Shown here: in pieces, positions 12,866-25,790 of the stretch
How the letters are laid out: the number at the start of each line of letters is the position of its first letter
How positions within the stretch are numbered: the first letter of the stretch is position 1
Source: Imbricaverruca yamaguchii
Taxonomy: Eukaryota > Arthropoda > Thecostraca > Neoverrucidae
Direction of reading: 5' to 3'
Assembly: GCA_034440575.1 (NCBI GenBank)
Contig: JAOTOL010001204.1
Span: 62,001-126,000, forward strand
DNA: 64,000 nucleotides
The notes under the pieces: generated by a model
Told to the model about the DNA's origin: nothing
The model's database searches: none
Seen by the model: the letters and a program-made list of their open reading frames with translations, nothing else
Translations under genes and position numbers: made by a program

Positions 12866-13694
12866 GTGAGTTCCACGACAGATTAACCAAACGTTAAAAA
12901 AAGCATGCGCATTAAATTTGTATTTGGACCAAAATTGATGTACAGAGTTTCGTGCTCTGAACACTCCTGAACAAGTTTATGCCCGATCCGACTAACGATT
13001 TCGTAGTTATTACCTGTGATATTATTTTGAGGTTAAACAACTAGGGTGTTTTTGGCGAGATCGATAATGAAGAGAAAATGTGACATATTATGCATATTTT
13101 AAACAAAAAATTATCAACGAAAACATCCGCGATAAAATATCACCATTTCTCATGTTTGATTTCGTGACCGAATGACCTCTTGAGCTCGTGACCTTCTGTG
13201 AATCCTAGCTCATTGACATTGATAAATTTGATGGCATTAATACAAACAGCATGATTTGGCTGCCATATCAAAAATGAAGAGCTGCTTTGTTTTTAAATAT
13301 CCCATATAGGCGCTCGTTCTCGATGGTTTCGTTGATTTTCGGATTTTCGGAACGGGCAGATTTCGGGTAAGTTGCCTCCTGTTGGAAAACTACGGAGGAT
13401 CGAAGAATGAAATAAAATGTGGTGATATGTAAACATTTGCTAGCAAAGAAAGACCTCAAATTTTGTGATGCAAGCTTGCGATATGCCTTTTAAAAAATCA
13501 CAAAGTTCAAGTCACCCATTACCGATAAGTTTGGTATTGGAGTTTATGGACATATCGACTGCATCGATCCTGCAGAGCCCATCTTGTCGCCAGTAAACAA
13601 TGGCGTATCTACGAAAGTCAGTTTGCGAGACAACTGCATGCGAACGGCTATGTGTACGTGTGACATCATGCGTGCTATGATCCCTATTTTTGTA

Positions 13695-14500
13695 ATTTTT
13701 AACCCGCGCCGTACGGCGCGGGTGGGGATCTTCGCCCCCCCCCAACCCCTCAGGTTTTTCGCGGATAGTGAACGAACAGCGCGCGGCAGCGCGCCACAAC
13801 TTTTCATACCTTTTCCCACATTGCATTGGCATGTTATGTCAAACTCTTGAAGTGAGGTCATCTAAGGTTAACGAGTTAATCTAGGTCAAGTGAGGTCCCC
13901 TCCAAAAAAGTTCCACCAGTCGTCACGCTTTAGCGGATGCAGATATTTTAATGAAACTTTCAACGTTTGCTTATCTTTAGGGATGCAACAAAACGTACTA
14001 GAGTATTTGTTTCTTTTTTCCCAGTTTTTGACTACTTTAAATTTTGCATATTTGCCTATTAGAGCTCAAATCTAAGATTCTGGCTAAAGTAAGCATTTTT
14101 ATTAGAGCAAGTTGACTTCCAACAACGTGTCTTGGTCTGCTCTACCCATTCGAAAAGGAACATTAAATAAAACTTGAGAACTCAAAGTTTTGAAAGAAAT
14201 AAAAAATTGGTGGGCCAAAAAATGTATGGCCCTGGTCGATGTCGCTCTCCTTTTCTGATTCCAAATTTTTTTCTTCAAATAGCTCCCCAAAATGAACCCC
14301 GCAGAGCCAAAAGCATAATGTAAGTCGTGAAAAGACGTGAAAATCTATCCCCCTAGTGACGTCACTTTGGGGGGAAATTGTTTTGGGAGTGGGCTCGGGC
14401 CCTTCTCGTCGAGCACTTTCCGACAACACCTCTTTCGTTTTCGTGCGACGCTTACTTTGGATTTTAGATGGGGGTACTGAGGGCCTGGGGTATAACTCAC
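13695..14500 (+). repeat. Rep-A interspersed repeat, copy 2
   Basis: Begins TTAACCCGCGCCGTACGGCG, then a GCGCGGCAGCGCGCC block, GTTATGTCAAACTCTTGAAG, CCAGTCGTCACGCTTTAGCG, and ends near TTCGTGCGACGCTTACTTTG. Close match to 43725-44550. Confidence 0.85.
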
Positions 14501-14724
14501 AATATGGGTATACCTCACAGATATTTACAGACAAAGGAAAGAGTTGGTGTCAATAGTGGGAGCAGATACGCGACAATCATTCACACACCAGCATAATATA
14601 ATACCTATCTTACAAACTGCACTACACACACCGTACTTGCAACGCGAGCAATAAACGATTAGTTTATAGAAGCAATAGGAAAGCGATGTCCTGCAGGTGA
14701 GGTCATAGTGTATTACTATGTATG

Positions 14725-15200
14725 ATGTTTGGCAATGCATATCAGTTGTTCCAAGGTACAGTTGCGTCGCTCGCGTAAATATACCTATGGGTAACCTACC
14801 GGTAGCTGGGGACAAATCATCTTCGGTAAATAGGGATCTTGAAGTTCGTGATGATTTTTAAGGGAAACCATTAGATATGCATTAAGAAGGCAGGAATGTA
14901 ATTTTTCCTATAAAAATGTTTTCCAATCATATATCAGTATGCTATTGTTCTACCTGATGTAGCCTTCCAATACCTTCCTTCGTGTAAGAAAGCTTACACG
15001 AAATTCGTCCTACTCGGGAAACAAACACGCAAAATGTCATGAAGAGCGGATGGTAACATCGGATATTTATAAGAATCGTCAACCGAAGATATCCATCGTC
15101 AACCGAACACATGCTATTTGACCTAAAAATATTGGCGGAGGCTATAGCTCAAAAGCTGTTTCCCGAATCTGGCTGAGATTTGCACGGCTGTATTCAGAAG
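14725..15200 (+). repeat. Rep-D interspersed repeat, copy 1
   Basis: Shares GCAATGCATATCAG, AAGCTTACACGAAATTCGTC and GGCTATAGCTCAAAA with 17695-18365, same order and strand. Confidence 0.8.
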
Positions 15201-16799
15201 CCAGACTACGATATGAGCAAATTTGGATCTCAAGCAAAATGTATGGGGTGAAGTACATTGGTTGATCTGTCGTGGAACGCGCTTGCTGGAATTTCTCTAT
15301 TTAGTTGCAACGCCAATCGGTACCAGTGGACGATAGTGAGAGATTCCTGCCTCCACATTGAATATAGTCACCAGCAAGATGACATACAAATATGATTCAA
15401 TCCGGTCCGAAAATAGCAATGTCATGAGCAGTATTACAATAACATTAGCATTACAAGCAGAAGCATGTATGTTAAATGTTCTATTGAAATGCCTTATCAC
15501 CAAAGGCTTTTCTGTTCAAAATTGTTAATCAGCAGTGAGAAGTATATGCATATTTAGTCCACAGAACAAGCAGCTGGCCCTCAGCCATCTTGGTCAAGTA
15601 CTCAGCTGTGCATACTCCTATATTTACAACTGCCGATGCGAATCGTGAGAAGCAGCAATCCGGGATAGTTCAAGCACAATCGGTAAATTTTAGTCTGGTA
15701 CCACCCCCACTCTGGTTGTGTCAGATTACTTAGTCTAGTACCACTGGCGTGTCCTGAAAAGCATGAACATTTTAACAAGCTTCCGGTGGTTTCGTTGTTC
15801 ACATTTTAGAAACTCCCTGCTTATTGCACATTATTGCACATCGCTGCACTGCACATTTAATTCCATATTGCACATCGCTGCACAACAGTGCACAAAGGAA
15901 CTACGATGGGATAGGATAACAAAATGAACGTCAGATGATGAGAAGTTGCTTTTCCAACTCACAGATGTGCAGCTCTCCAATGCAGCTTTTGTAGCATTCT
16001 TAACAAAGGTTGAACATTTTATGATCACCGATAGAGTCCTAGCATATTTCTGTGTAACGGCGTGATTTTACTTCAGAACACCTGGCGATTACTCACAACA
16101 CTTACTGAATCCCATCAAGCATGACAACGATGAAGTCTTACCATATTCGACCATGCTAACATCACAATAAGAAGTGCACTTATGCTTTCTTTCCACCTGC
16201 AGAACATCATTTATACGGACGTACAGAGTCGATCACCTATTGCAAGCCATTCTATGCTGTCACGGTGCACGTAGGCTATGTCCGAAAACATTTTCACAAC
16301 CTTCATGTGCCTTCATTATTCATGTTCTTGGGACACTACGCATGTGGACATTCCGCATGGGACACTGTGCTGCACCATCGTACACATATTAGGGCAATGA
16401 AAGCAGATCAAACGGCATCGATTTTACCTTGATGCCCAAAATCGCAACAAACGGCATCGATTTCAAATTTCGCCCGAACCGGATTTTGAGGATGAAGATG
16501 AAAGTCCTGGAAGTCGTGGGCACCTTATGAATTGTCAAAATATTGGAAATTCCGATATTTTTCAAGGTTTTACTTTTTGGCCATGGGTGAAATAATATGC
16601 TTTCATTTCTTTTTCTGCGATTTCCGGTAATTGCGATTCCTAGTAGGGCATGAAATCTGCTAATAAAAGCAGGGCTAGCTTGGATTTCCGGAAATGGCTT
16701 TGATATAGTAATTATCAAAGGACAAATTATTTTAAGACGGCATTTGAAAAAACTCGACTTGACTCATTGCTTTGTTCTAAGATATTCTTTTAGTCTATG

Positions 16800-17055
16800 C
16801 AATTTCTAAGCCCGTCTCGGAGGGTCTTTTCCATCCCTCCCCCGTCACCATGAGATTTTCCGCGGATATTTAGTAGCGCCGCATGTCAGCGCGCCGAACA
16901 TTGTGCACAACTTCCCATGTCAATTTGGCATGTTATAAGAAGCTTTTGAGGTCAGGTCATCTACGGTCAGCGAGTTATTGAAGGTCAAGGGAGATTGCCT
17001 TCAAAAAGTTCAAAAAGTAAACCATCGGAGTTTTTTATTAATAGCCCAGAAAATT
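16800..17055 (+). repeat. Rep-A fragment
   Basis: Carries only the left part: AGCGCCGCATGTCAGCGCGC, GGCATGTTATAAGAAGCTTT and GGTCATCTACGGTCAGCGAG, then diverges after about 250 bp. Confidence 0.7.
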
Positions 17056-17694
17056 TGAAATTTGAAATTTCACAAACAAAGCCACACCTCCGATAATGTG
17101 AGGATGCTCCATTCTACAATGGGGCTTACCGATAATTCAGCAGCATTTTTGTTTCTTTCTTCTTCGTTTCATATGGAGCCAATGAAGTATCGACATAGTG
17201 ACTATCACCAATGTTTGTGCTGTTTATGTACGTCGAAAAATTAACCACGTCCTCGTTCCACCAGGCGTTTTCGAAAAGTGATTCGTACACTGCTCCGGCT
17301 CTGCCAAGGCTGCTGTCGTTTCCTCCCCAATGTTAACCCCTCGGTTGTCCGCCGCCATCAACGCTGGTGCTATTATCTCTGTCGGAACCGCCACCATGCT
17401 GGAGAGTATTGAGCTATTTACGTATGGGGAGTATGGATATATGTACGGAGTACTGATGGGGTAGAAGGGAAGACATACGCGAGACAAACACGTTAGTAGT
17501 TATTTGCCTTTAGCACATAATCATAAGCAGTTTACACAAGACGCAATGCATTGTCTTCAGCACAAAATGATGAAGTTGCCTAACACTTGATCGTTGAAAA
17601 AAGTGATCCTCATGTTTGTGATAGGTACCTACCTACCTACCGCGCCAGATTAAGTATATAGGTAATGGAACTTGATTTAATAAGGTCTGCTTGC

Positions 17695-18365
17695 GTTGTT
17701 TCCATGTTTGACGTTATGCAATGCATATCAGCTGTTCCGAAGTACAAATGCGCCACCACGCCAAAATAAACCCATGGGCGATAATTATCTGAAATTAGTT
17801 ACACTTCAATTCGTGATAGACTTAAGGGAAACAATAAGATTTGCACTAAATAGGTATGAATATTTTCCCTTAGACAAAACTTTTCTAATCGCATGTCCGT
17901 ATGTCAATGGTCTACCTCATGCAGTTTTCCAATGGAAAAAAAGCTTACACGAAATTCGTCCTACCCGGAAACCGCAGAATCGAAAAAAAGGCATGAAGAG
18001 CGGACAACCATATCGGATATTTATTAGACCGTTTCTTAATTTGTTCTTCAGCGATATCATTCCCACTCTTATCCTGCCATCAAATTTGCCAATTTTGATG
18101 GGCTAGGATTCATGGGAGGTCATGACGTCACGTGGTCACGAGGTCGCGTGGTAAAATGTAGGAAATATTCACATTTTATTTCTTGACTATTCCACTTTAT
18201 ATTTGTCTTCTGAAATGTATCCGGTTCCCACCGTTTCAGCTTCTTATTGATGAGCTATCCATCGTACAACCAGCCCATGTTATATGACTTCAAATAATCC
18301 CGGGGCTATAGCTCAAAAACCGTTGGCTGAATCTGGCCAAAATTTGCACAACCGTATGCAGAGCC
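17695..18365 (+). repeat. Rep-D interspersed repeat, copy 2
   Basis: Longer copy of the family at 14725, with GCAATGCATATCAGCTGTTC at the left and GGCTATAGCTCAAAAACCGT at the right. A 136-codon plus frame (17696-18106) lies inside it. It is not open in copy 1, so it is not called as a gene. Confidence 0.8.
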
Positions 18366-18384
18366 AAAGCCTACCCTGCACAGC

Positions 18385-19080
18385 GCGCAAACATCGTCAC
18401 CCCTCACCTGTACACATACCCCACTACCCAGCCCGGACTATACAGCTGACAAACACCGTCACCCCTCACCTGTGTACCCCACCAACCCAGACCAGACTTT
18501 GCAGCTGACAAACATCGTCACCTTCACCTGTGTACCCTGCCGACCCAGCCCAGATTATACAGCGGGCAAACATAGTTACCCCTCACCTGCACACATACCC
18601 CACCTACCCAGCCCAGACTATACAGCTGACAAACACCGTCACCCTCACCTGTGTACCCCGCTGACCCAGCCCAGATTATACAGCGGGCAAACACCGTCAC
18701 CCCTCACCTATGTACCCCGCCGACCCAGAGCAGACTATGCAGCTGACAAACACCGCCACCCCTCACCTGTGTACCCTGCCGACCCAGAGCAGACTATGCA
18801 GCTGACAAACACCGTCACCCCTCACCTGTGTACCCCGCCGACCCAGGCCAGACTGCACAGCAGCCAAACACCGTCACCCCCCCCCACCTATGTACCCCGC
18901 CGACCCTGCCCATACTATACAGCCGACAAACACCGTCACCCCTCACATGTGTACCCAGATTATCCAGCCCAGACTATACAGCGGACAAACACCGCAACCC
19001 CCCACCTGTGTACCCCGCCGACCCAGAGCAGACTATACAGCAGACAAACACCGTCACCCCTCACCTGTGTATCCCTGGGC
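18385..19080. repeat. 59-bp minisatellite, about 12 units
   Basis: The plus-strand unit contains ACCCAGCCCAGACTATACAG, CTGACAAACACCGTCACCCC and TCACCTGTGTACCCCGCCG. Units differ by substitutions and small length changes. On the minus strand each unit carries GTACACAG|GTGAGGGG, a good 5' splice-site consensus. The right edge touches the decayed protease block. Open frames across the array reflect repeat composition and are not called as genes. Confidence 0.95.
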
Positions 19081-19196
19081 CTGATGACAACAGAGGAGGG
19101 TCGGCCAGTGGCGGCGCGCCACACCTCCAGCTCTTTCCCATCGTTCAGCAGACTGTAGCGGGTGTGATCGCGCTCGTCAGCGTCCTGTGCACCATG

Positions 19197-19640
19197 GTCG
19201 TCCATCGGTACCGGCCGGCACACGTATACGTCAGGTGCGGCCGAGACGCCAGGCGCGTCACAGTGCAGCGGCACGCTCACCACACCTCTCGGCCATGCCG
19301 CTCACTCACGCCTTATCAGGTGGCGACGCCGCTTCGATAGCGGACCGGCCAAGACGACCCGGCCCCGGGGTTGTCGACTTCCGGCTCGTACTGTCGCCAC
19401 GCCGGTACAGCTGGCCGACCGTGCGGCCATAGCTCATCACGGCCTGGCCAGCACGGAGGGCGCGACTGGCTCGCGCCCTGGTGCTCATCATTCCAACTCT
19501 GCCTTATGGTTTGCCTGATCGGCCGACCGATGTGGGCGTGTGGTGGTTTCGCCGAACGCCGGCCAGCAGTGGGCGGACGACTTCACTGTCCAGTCTGATA
19601 ACCGCAACGTCGTGGTGTCGACACACGGTACCGGTGCTGG
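19197..19640 (-). pseudogene. Decayed serine protease (Asp-to-C-terminus relic)
   Basis: On the minus strand, order and spacing resemble the second half of an S1 protease, but the frames are broken. At 19614 downward one frame reads HDVAVIRLDSEVVRP, the catalytic-Asp motif. A shift then gives PAFGE, which resembles the PACLP region. Around 19350-19310 another frame gives LAGPLSKRRRHLI, where GDSGGPL...WHLI would be expected, so Ser is lost. At 19283-19197 a further frame gives VVSVPLHCDAPGV and APDVYV, matching the C-terminal pattern VSWG..C..PGVPDVY. No single open frame spans the block and no intron is needed between the Asp and Ser regions, unlike gene 2. It lies between genes 1 and 2 on the same strand and is flanked by minisatellites on both sides. 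The Asp motif is convincing; the rest is an inference from weak motifs. A live gene with small introns is the alternative. Confidence 0.5.
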
Positions 19641-19766
19641 CCAGCTATCGCGAATTTCAAGTCACGCTGAGTTTTCGCACTGACGTGTGCATCCGGCCAA
19701 CGACTGCCAGGCAGTGTACGAGCAAACATCGCGTCTGGCCGACGTTAGCGCAGTGTCGGTACTGAC

Positions 19767-20645
19767 CACCGCCCCGTGCCACAGGAACAATGATCAGACT
19801 CGACCGCCGCCCCGTGCCACAGGAACAATGATCAGACTCGACCGCCGCCCCGTGCCACAGGAACAATGATCAGACTCGACCGCCGCCCCGTGCCACAGGA
19901 ACAATGATCAGACTCGATCGCCGCCCCGTGCCGCAGATACAATGATCAGACTCGACCGCCGCCCCGTGCCACAGGAACAATGATCGGACTCGACCGCCGC
20001 CCCGTGCCACAGGAACAATGATCGGACTCGATCGCCGCCCCGTGCCGCAGATACAATGATCAGACTCGATCGCCGCCCCGTGCCACAGGAACAATGATCA
20101 GACTCGACCGCCGCCCCGTGCCACAGAACAATGATATGAACAATGATCAGACTCGACCGCCGCCCCGTGCCACAGGAACAATGATCAGACTCGACCGCCG
20201 CCCCGTGCCACAGGAACAATGATCAGACTCGACCGCCGCCCCGTGCCACAGGAACAATGATCAGACTCGATCGCCGCCCCGTGCCACAGGAACAATGATC
20301 AGACTCGATCGCCGCCCCGTGTCACAGGAACAATGATAACTCGACCGCCGCCCCGTGCCACAGGAACAATGATCAGACTCGACCGCCGCCCCGTGCCACA
20401 GGAACAATGATCAGACTCGACCGCCGCCCCGTGCCACAGGAACAATGATCGGACTCGATCGCCGCCCCGTGCCGCAGATACAATGATCAGACTCGACCGC
20501 CGCCCCGTGCCACAGGAACAATGATCAGACTCGACCGCCGCCCCGTGCCACAGGAACAATGATCAGACTCGACCGCCGCCCCGTGCCACAGGAACAATGA
20601 TCAGACTCGATCGCCGCCCCGTGCCACAGGAACAATGATTAGACT
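19767..20645. repeat. 38-bp minisatellite, about 23 units
   Basis: The unit is CGACCGCCGCCCCGTGCCAC followed by AGGAACAATGATCAGACT. Units are nearly identical, with a second variant (GCCGCAGATACAATG) recurring at several positions, indicating higher-order turnover. One unit at about 20125-20160 has a partial internal duplication (ACAATGATATGAACAATG). High homogeneity suggests recent expansion. No coding value is inferred. Confidence 0.97.
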
Positions 20646-20794
20646 CGGGCAGGAGGAGCAGATGCTGGTGGGTTTCGTGAGAAAAAAAAGGCTTATCTAT
20701 ATCTGGAGAAGACGGGAAATGTTGACAAGGCGTGATTGATGTATCAGCGTGATGCAATAAGTAGGCTTAGTCCTTCGCAAACCATACATATTAG

Positions 20795-21018
20795 TTAATT
20801 TTAGTTCACATGTTCATTTTAGTTCACATGTTCATTTTAGTTCACATGTTCATTTTAGTTCACATGTTCATTTTAGTTCACATGTTCATTTTAGTTCACA
20901 TGTTCATTTAAGTTCACATGTTCATTTTAGTTCACATGTTAATTTTAGTTCACATGTTCATTTTAGTTGATATGTTCATTTCAGTTCATATGTTCATTTC
21001 AGTTCGTATGTTCATTTT
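20795..21018. repeat. 18-bp minisatellite, about 12 units
   Basis: ATTTTAGTTCACATGTTC is repeated in tandem, becoming more diverged at the right edge (GTTGATATG, GTTCGTATG). Confidence 0.97.
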
Positions 21019-23679
21019 TGCCCTCGTCATAGGATGCATCATACTAGTCATTCGATGGTGTATTGCGCTCTAAAGTAGAACTCTATATTCCCTGGTAGAC
21101 TCAGATATTTCGCGGAAAATGGTGACATCATGGAGATACTGGGCAGAAGTGAGATGGGGTGCAGAAATGTGAAAGAAGTGGGGCGGTGCGGGTGATTCCC
21201 CTCATCCAAAGCTCAGCTGTGCTTTGTGCTTCGATCTCGGCCCTGCCGCATACAATGGCTAGTAATATAAGTCAATTATACTGCTCGCACGTCAGAAATG
21301 ACGGCGGCGACAGTACGAACATCCAAGCATGTCGGGTAATTCAGTGTCAGGTCCAGTATTCACAACGTTTGCTCCGGTCCAGCCATATTAGATATGATCA
21401 GCACGTTCTCCCTCAGGGTGTTAGACGACATTTGTCGCTGAGTTGTCCGGGGATTGGCCAAAGCATTGCCAGAAAATGAGTGCATTTTGCTTCTGAAACG
21501 GCATCGTATGGTCTTCGTCCATGATAATGAGTGTGCAACCTGCAGGCTTTTTCGGTGATGTTGATGGTTGATATTGCGGATATGTGCTCAGAAGCATCTG
21601 CGGTATGCTATCAATCCTGAGGACTGCCTCCTTTGCTTTTGCGAGCCGAATATAATGTAGCCACCGTCTACCTTTCACCAGAGCGGCGCCTACGCCTACC
21701 TTTCACCAGCCCATCCAAGGGACTGGTTGCCGTGCCTTTCGCTATTCACCCCCGGACTGCGATAGTTTCGCAGAATGAATGTGGTGAAGCACGTGGCATG
21801 CTTGAAGCACGTGGTATGCTTCAAGATGGATCAAATAGCACTAGGTTGCTTTAACATAATTTCGGTAACTCAATGTCTCCTTGGGCAGGTCAAGAATCCC
21901 AGCCTCTCGACAAATCCATTTCTGACGGTGTCACTGACTGGGTGTACCTTGGCTGATAATAGATTAATAATGTTCCTTCTTCCATCGTAAAGTCCATGAT
22001 TGTCTGGTCAGAGCAAGACAAACAGTCGCAGTTCACACAAAGCTTGGTATTTGTGGGTCAGTGAATGGTTGTGGTTAAGGGGTATATAGTTCACCACGGT
22101 AAAATGGTCAATCAACTCAACTACGGGAGACAAATATCCTCGTTCCTTGTTTGAAGGAATATTATCGTTCCTTGCACGGCAAAGATTTATTGGTGCTTTG
22201 GAAAGTAGGTCATGTGGCGGCATATTGATTAGATTACTTCTAAACAATTATACATCCTCACACCAGTATAATTATTTTGAAAACGACAAGTGTTAAATCC
22301 CATTATCAATTCCGTCTGAACATCTAGAAAGATGACCTGATTCCCATCCCCACCCCTCCACGGATATCCTTGGCACCTAATCGCACCGGGGCGCAAATTG
22401 ACGTAATAGTTCTCCGAACGTAAATATACACTTTCACCGCCATTGCTTGTGAAACTCACACACTAGCCTTGCTGGCTTTGCAAAAGATCTCGATGATTCC
22501 GAGTGCCATGCGGCTCTAATTCTGTCACTGGAGTTGTTTTAAAGTTAGCGGGTCGTAAAGTGTTCAGACTTAATATCTGAGTACCTGAAACAATCCGGGT
22601 TAAGCCGATAATGAGAGGATACCATAAGCTTGGATAAAATATTATGAACACCCAAGCAATACCACATCCTAAATTCCAACGAGAATATCCACCAACGTGC
22701 TACATACCTACCAATACCCATCTACCTACTTGTCTAGTTTTATTCGCTCGCTCCGGCGTAACAGACGCGTTTATCGAATGCTCCACAGCTCATTTTCAAA
22801 CTCCATGCATGACTGCTTGAAGAGGTCTGCAGCGAGTACACCTCATAGCGTAAATATCACCCCATCCACCTGCAATTGAAATGGAAAAACAAGATTATCC
22901 AACCTACACAATTTTTGCATCCTATTTTTACATTCAATGCATTCGATAAGGGACACCTAACAACATCAGGAGGCAGCCTATTTAATTTATCAACTACTTT
23001 TTGACTGAATACTTGTTAGCATTTGGCTGCTCTACACCATGACTTGTCCAACCTGAATTGATCTCACCTATGTGATACTCTAAATAGACGAGCATCGTTC
23101 GGATTGACACCATCTGACCGTTTGACGATTTTTAGCAACTTCAATCATTTCAATTTAACCATTTCACTTCATTTCCCATACATGAATGAGTGCATATCTT
23201 ATGCTATCAGCCCTTCTACACATTATAAGTTACTTAATCCATCGACGAGCTTAGTGGTTTTGCGCCGTATCCTTCCAAGCATGTCTATATGTCTTTCTGA
23301 ATAAGTGCTTCATGCCTTCACGTAATATTGCGAGTTGTGTCGCACATAGGCTATGTACGTTTTTATCATTACTTCCTTGCTCTTCTACCTCACACTCCTC
23401 TTCATGATTCTCGGCATTCTGATTGCCCGGCTTCATTCTGATGTACATTGTTTTTTATGTTCTAAGGTAATTTGAAACGAACACACCTTAGTATTTTTCC
23501 TCTTCAGTAACATCCAGTTCCCTACCCCCCCCCCCCATCTGCAGATCCCAGATTCTAAATTCCAACGAATCATCCACCAACATCCTACATACCTTCGAGT
23601 ACCTACCTAACTCACTCTTGTAGTTGAAAAATATCCGCCATTGATCAGCACACGTTTTAGCTCCTCCAAGTTTAGTTGA
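21019..23679. other. No gene recognised
   Basis: Unique-looking sequence. Several frames of 60-110 codons on both strands (for example 21159-21479 plus and 22459-22229 minus) have no recognisable family and no convincing pair of splice sites. Confidence 0.5.
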
Positions 23680-23850
23680 ACATTACTAGATTGTCAACTG
23701 CTGCTAGCCGCTCCTATCAGCTTGATGGCATCAGCAAATATGAGCACCCTCTTCCTCAGCCCTACCTCAATGCTGTTCCCAAAGATGACAAAGAAAAGTG
23801 TACCCAAAACCTTGTGGCATTCCACTCATTCCACAGTCCAGTTCCCACCG
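23680..23850 (-). pseudogene. LINE reverse-transcriptase fragment
   Basis: On the minus strand one frame reads SGMPQGFG and, after a one-base shift, LGTLFFVIFGNSIEVGLRKR followed by VLIFADAIKLIGAASSS. This matches the S(G/S)xPQGSVLGPLLFxIFxN...FADDxK block of non-LTR reverse transcriptases, with FADD changed to FADA. Only this core survives. It abuts the periodic Rep-B repeat starting near 23850. Confidence 0.75.
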
Positions 23851-25790
23851 CGATTTTTCGAGCACCGTTGCATCTCTTCCAGGTCGTACGCGATTTTTTA
23901 AGGCATCTGGTGGCATGTTTGGGCTCTGGGGAGATTTTCCTGGCCCGGGTGTATATTTTTCGTTATCTCTCCTCATTTTGGAGGGCTTCGGGTTGATCTT
24001 TGTCGAGTAGCGATAGGATTTTTTCCCAAATGTACTTGCAGAGGGGAATAGTTGATACCCGGACCCGGATTTTTGGGACTACCGACATGAATTTTGGGTC
24101 CCGAGCACGATATTTGGGGGGCTCGGCACGAATTCGCGTGTCGCGTTTCACTGAGCTGGGCATCAGCGCGGTTTTGGCGGGCACGGCGCACATTTTCGGG
24201 GGCCCTGTACGATTATTTTTTGCGCCCGCTGTATCCATTTAGAGCCCATACTCGAATTATGGGAGACCAGACACGAAGTTATGGTGCCCCAGTGCGATAT
24301 TTTTGGTACCCGCCGCGGTTCTTGAGAGCCTGCCGCTCCAGGAGGGGGTGATTTTTATCTCTGCTACGCCACTGCGGCTGCTTAACGAGTTTTTTTTCCC
24401 GGGTGATGGCACCCTCCGGTCTAGAAAGACCCTTCGGATAATTTTTTTTTGGGATCTGTTCTGATTTTTCTGGGTACTTAGGTCGATTCGCTGGACTCCC
24501 CTAGTGAATTTTGGGGTCGAGTTATATTTTTTTGTAAGCTCCATGCACGATATTTGTGTGCCCCGGTACGATTCTTCGGGATTCCAGTACGTTTTAGGCT
24601 TTTCGGGCTCCCGGTACGAGTGACATTCCGGGTAGAAATTGATTTTGCCTGCTGGCTTTTGTGGCTGGCTTCCCAGCTAGCTGCGACTCGTGGGGCTCCG
24701 GCGCTACTTTTTTGCCCCCAGTGAAATTTTTAATGACAGTGGCATGAAATTTTGGGATCTAAGTGCGATTTTTTAGTCCCGTGGTCGCTTGTTGGCTTCC
24801 CCAGCCCGAGTTTTGGTGGCACGATATATCTTGGGGACTAATCATGTTTTTGGGGCCTTTGGAGAGATTGTTGGGCCTCAGAGTGACTTTCCATGACCGG
24901 ACTTATTTTCGGTTTCCTCGGCTTCATTTTAGTGTGTCCCGGCCAGACGTTTGGATCCCGGTGTGACCTGTCGGGTAGTCCCGACGGGTCCGGGGAGACT
25001 TTATATTCCAGGTTCAGCGTGACTTTCAGGTGACACGAACCTATCTTTTTGAGCCCTCGTGATTTTCTTCAAACATGGCATGATATTTGAGACCCTAGTG
25101 CGATTTTCAGGGGCCTAGATGGGAACCTTTGAGGCTCCAGCGCGGTATTCATGGGACCCGGCCAGAATAATTTGGCCGATCATGATTTTCAGTGGTTCTG
25201 TGCGACATTTTGGGCCCCAACATGATTTGTATGGGCTTCGGTGCGCTTTCTTAGGGGACAGTGGTATGCTTGGGGGCCCTGTCCCACATTGGATCCCCAG
25301 TGCCATTTTAGGGACGCGATAATTATTTCCCCTAACGTGGTTTTCAGGAGTCTTGGTAAGATTTGGGGGCTCTGGCATCGTTTCCGGGGGCCCTGTGCGG
25401 CTTTTTGGAGCCCACAATGTGAATCGTAGGTGCTGCGCAATTCTTGGACCCCCATCGTGGTTTTCAAGGTACCTGTACGATTGCTTAGGCCCCAATGTGG
25501 TTTTAAGGGGCTGTGAGATTTTGGAGTCCAACGTCGTTTCCAGGGCCCTGTGCGGCTTTTTGGGACCCCAATGTGATTTTTGGGGCCCCGCGGTTACTTT
25601 CAGGCCTCCAGCGTCATTTTTGGGGACCCCGTGCGGCTTTTTGTGGTTCTAATGTTATTTTCAGAGGCCCAGTGCGCTTTGTGTGGATCCGGATGGATTT
25701 TTAGGGCACTTGGCGCAATTTTCTGAACATCGGCGCGATTATTAGGGCCCTACAACATCTCAAGAGGGCATAGCCCCCTTAGCCCCCTTC
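23850..25790 (+). repeat. Rep-B periodic arm, copy 2
   Basis: About 1.9 kb of imperfect 28-35 bp periods on the plus strand, typically TTTTTGGGGCCCC followed by xGTGCGA. It begins with a CGATTTTTCGAGCACCGTTG segment shared with 28550. No coding interpretation. Confidence 0.75.

Noticed and set aside
17224..17487. Minus-strand exon with Ala/Glu-rich frame
   Set aside because: Some AG sites upstream but no clear donor and no recognisable family; kept out of the feature list.
17696..18106. 136-codon plus frame
   Set aside because: Part of Rep-D; the other copy at 14725 does not keep the frame.
18472..19340. 228- and 170-codon plus frames
   Set aside because: Products of the 59-bp minisatellite with TPSP-type repetition; the right end overlaps the antisense protease relic.
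22229..22459. Minus-strand 76-codon frame as an exon
   Set aside because: Protein-like in places but splice signals are weak and no family is recognised.
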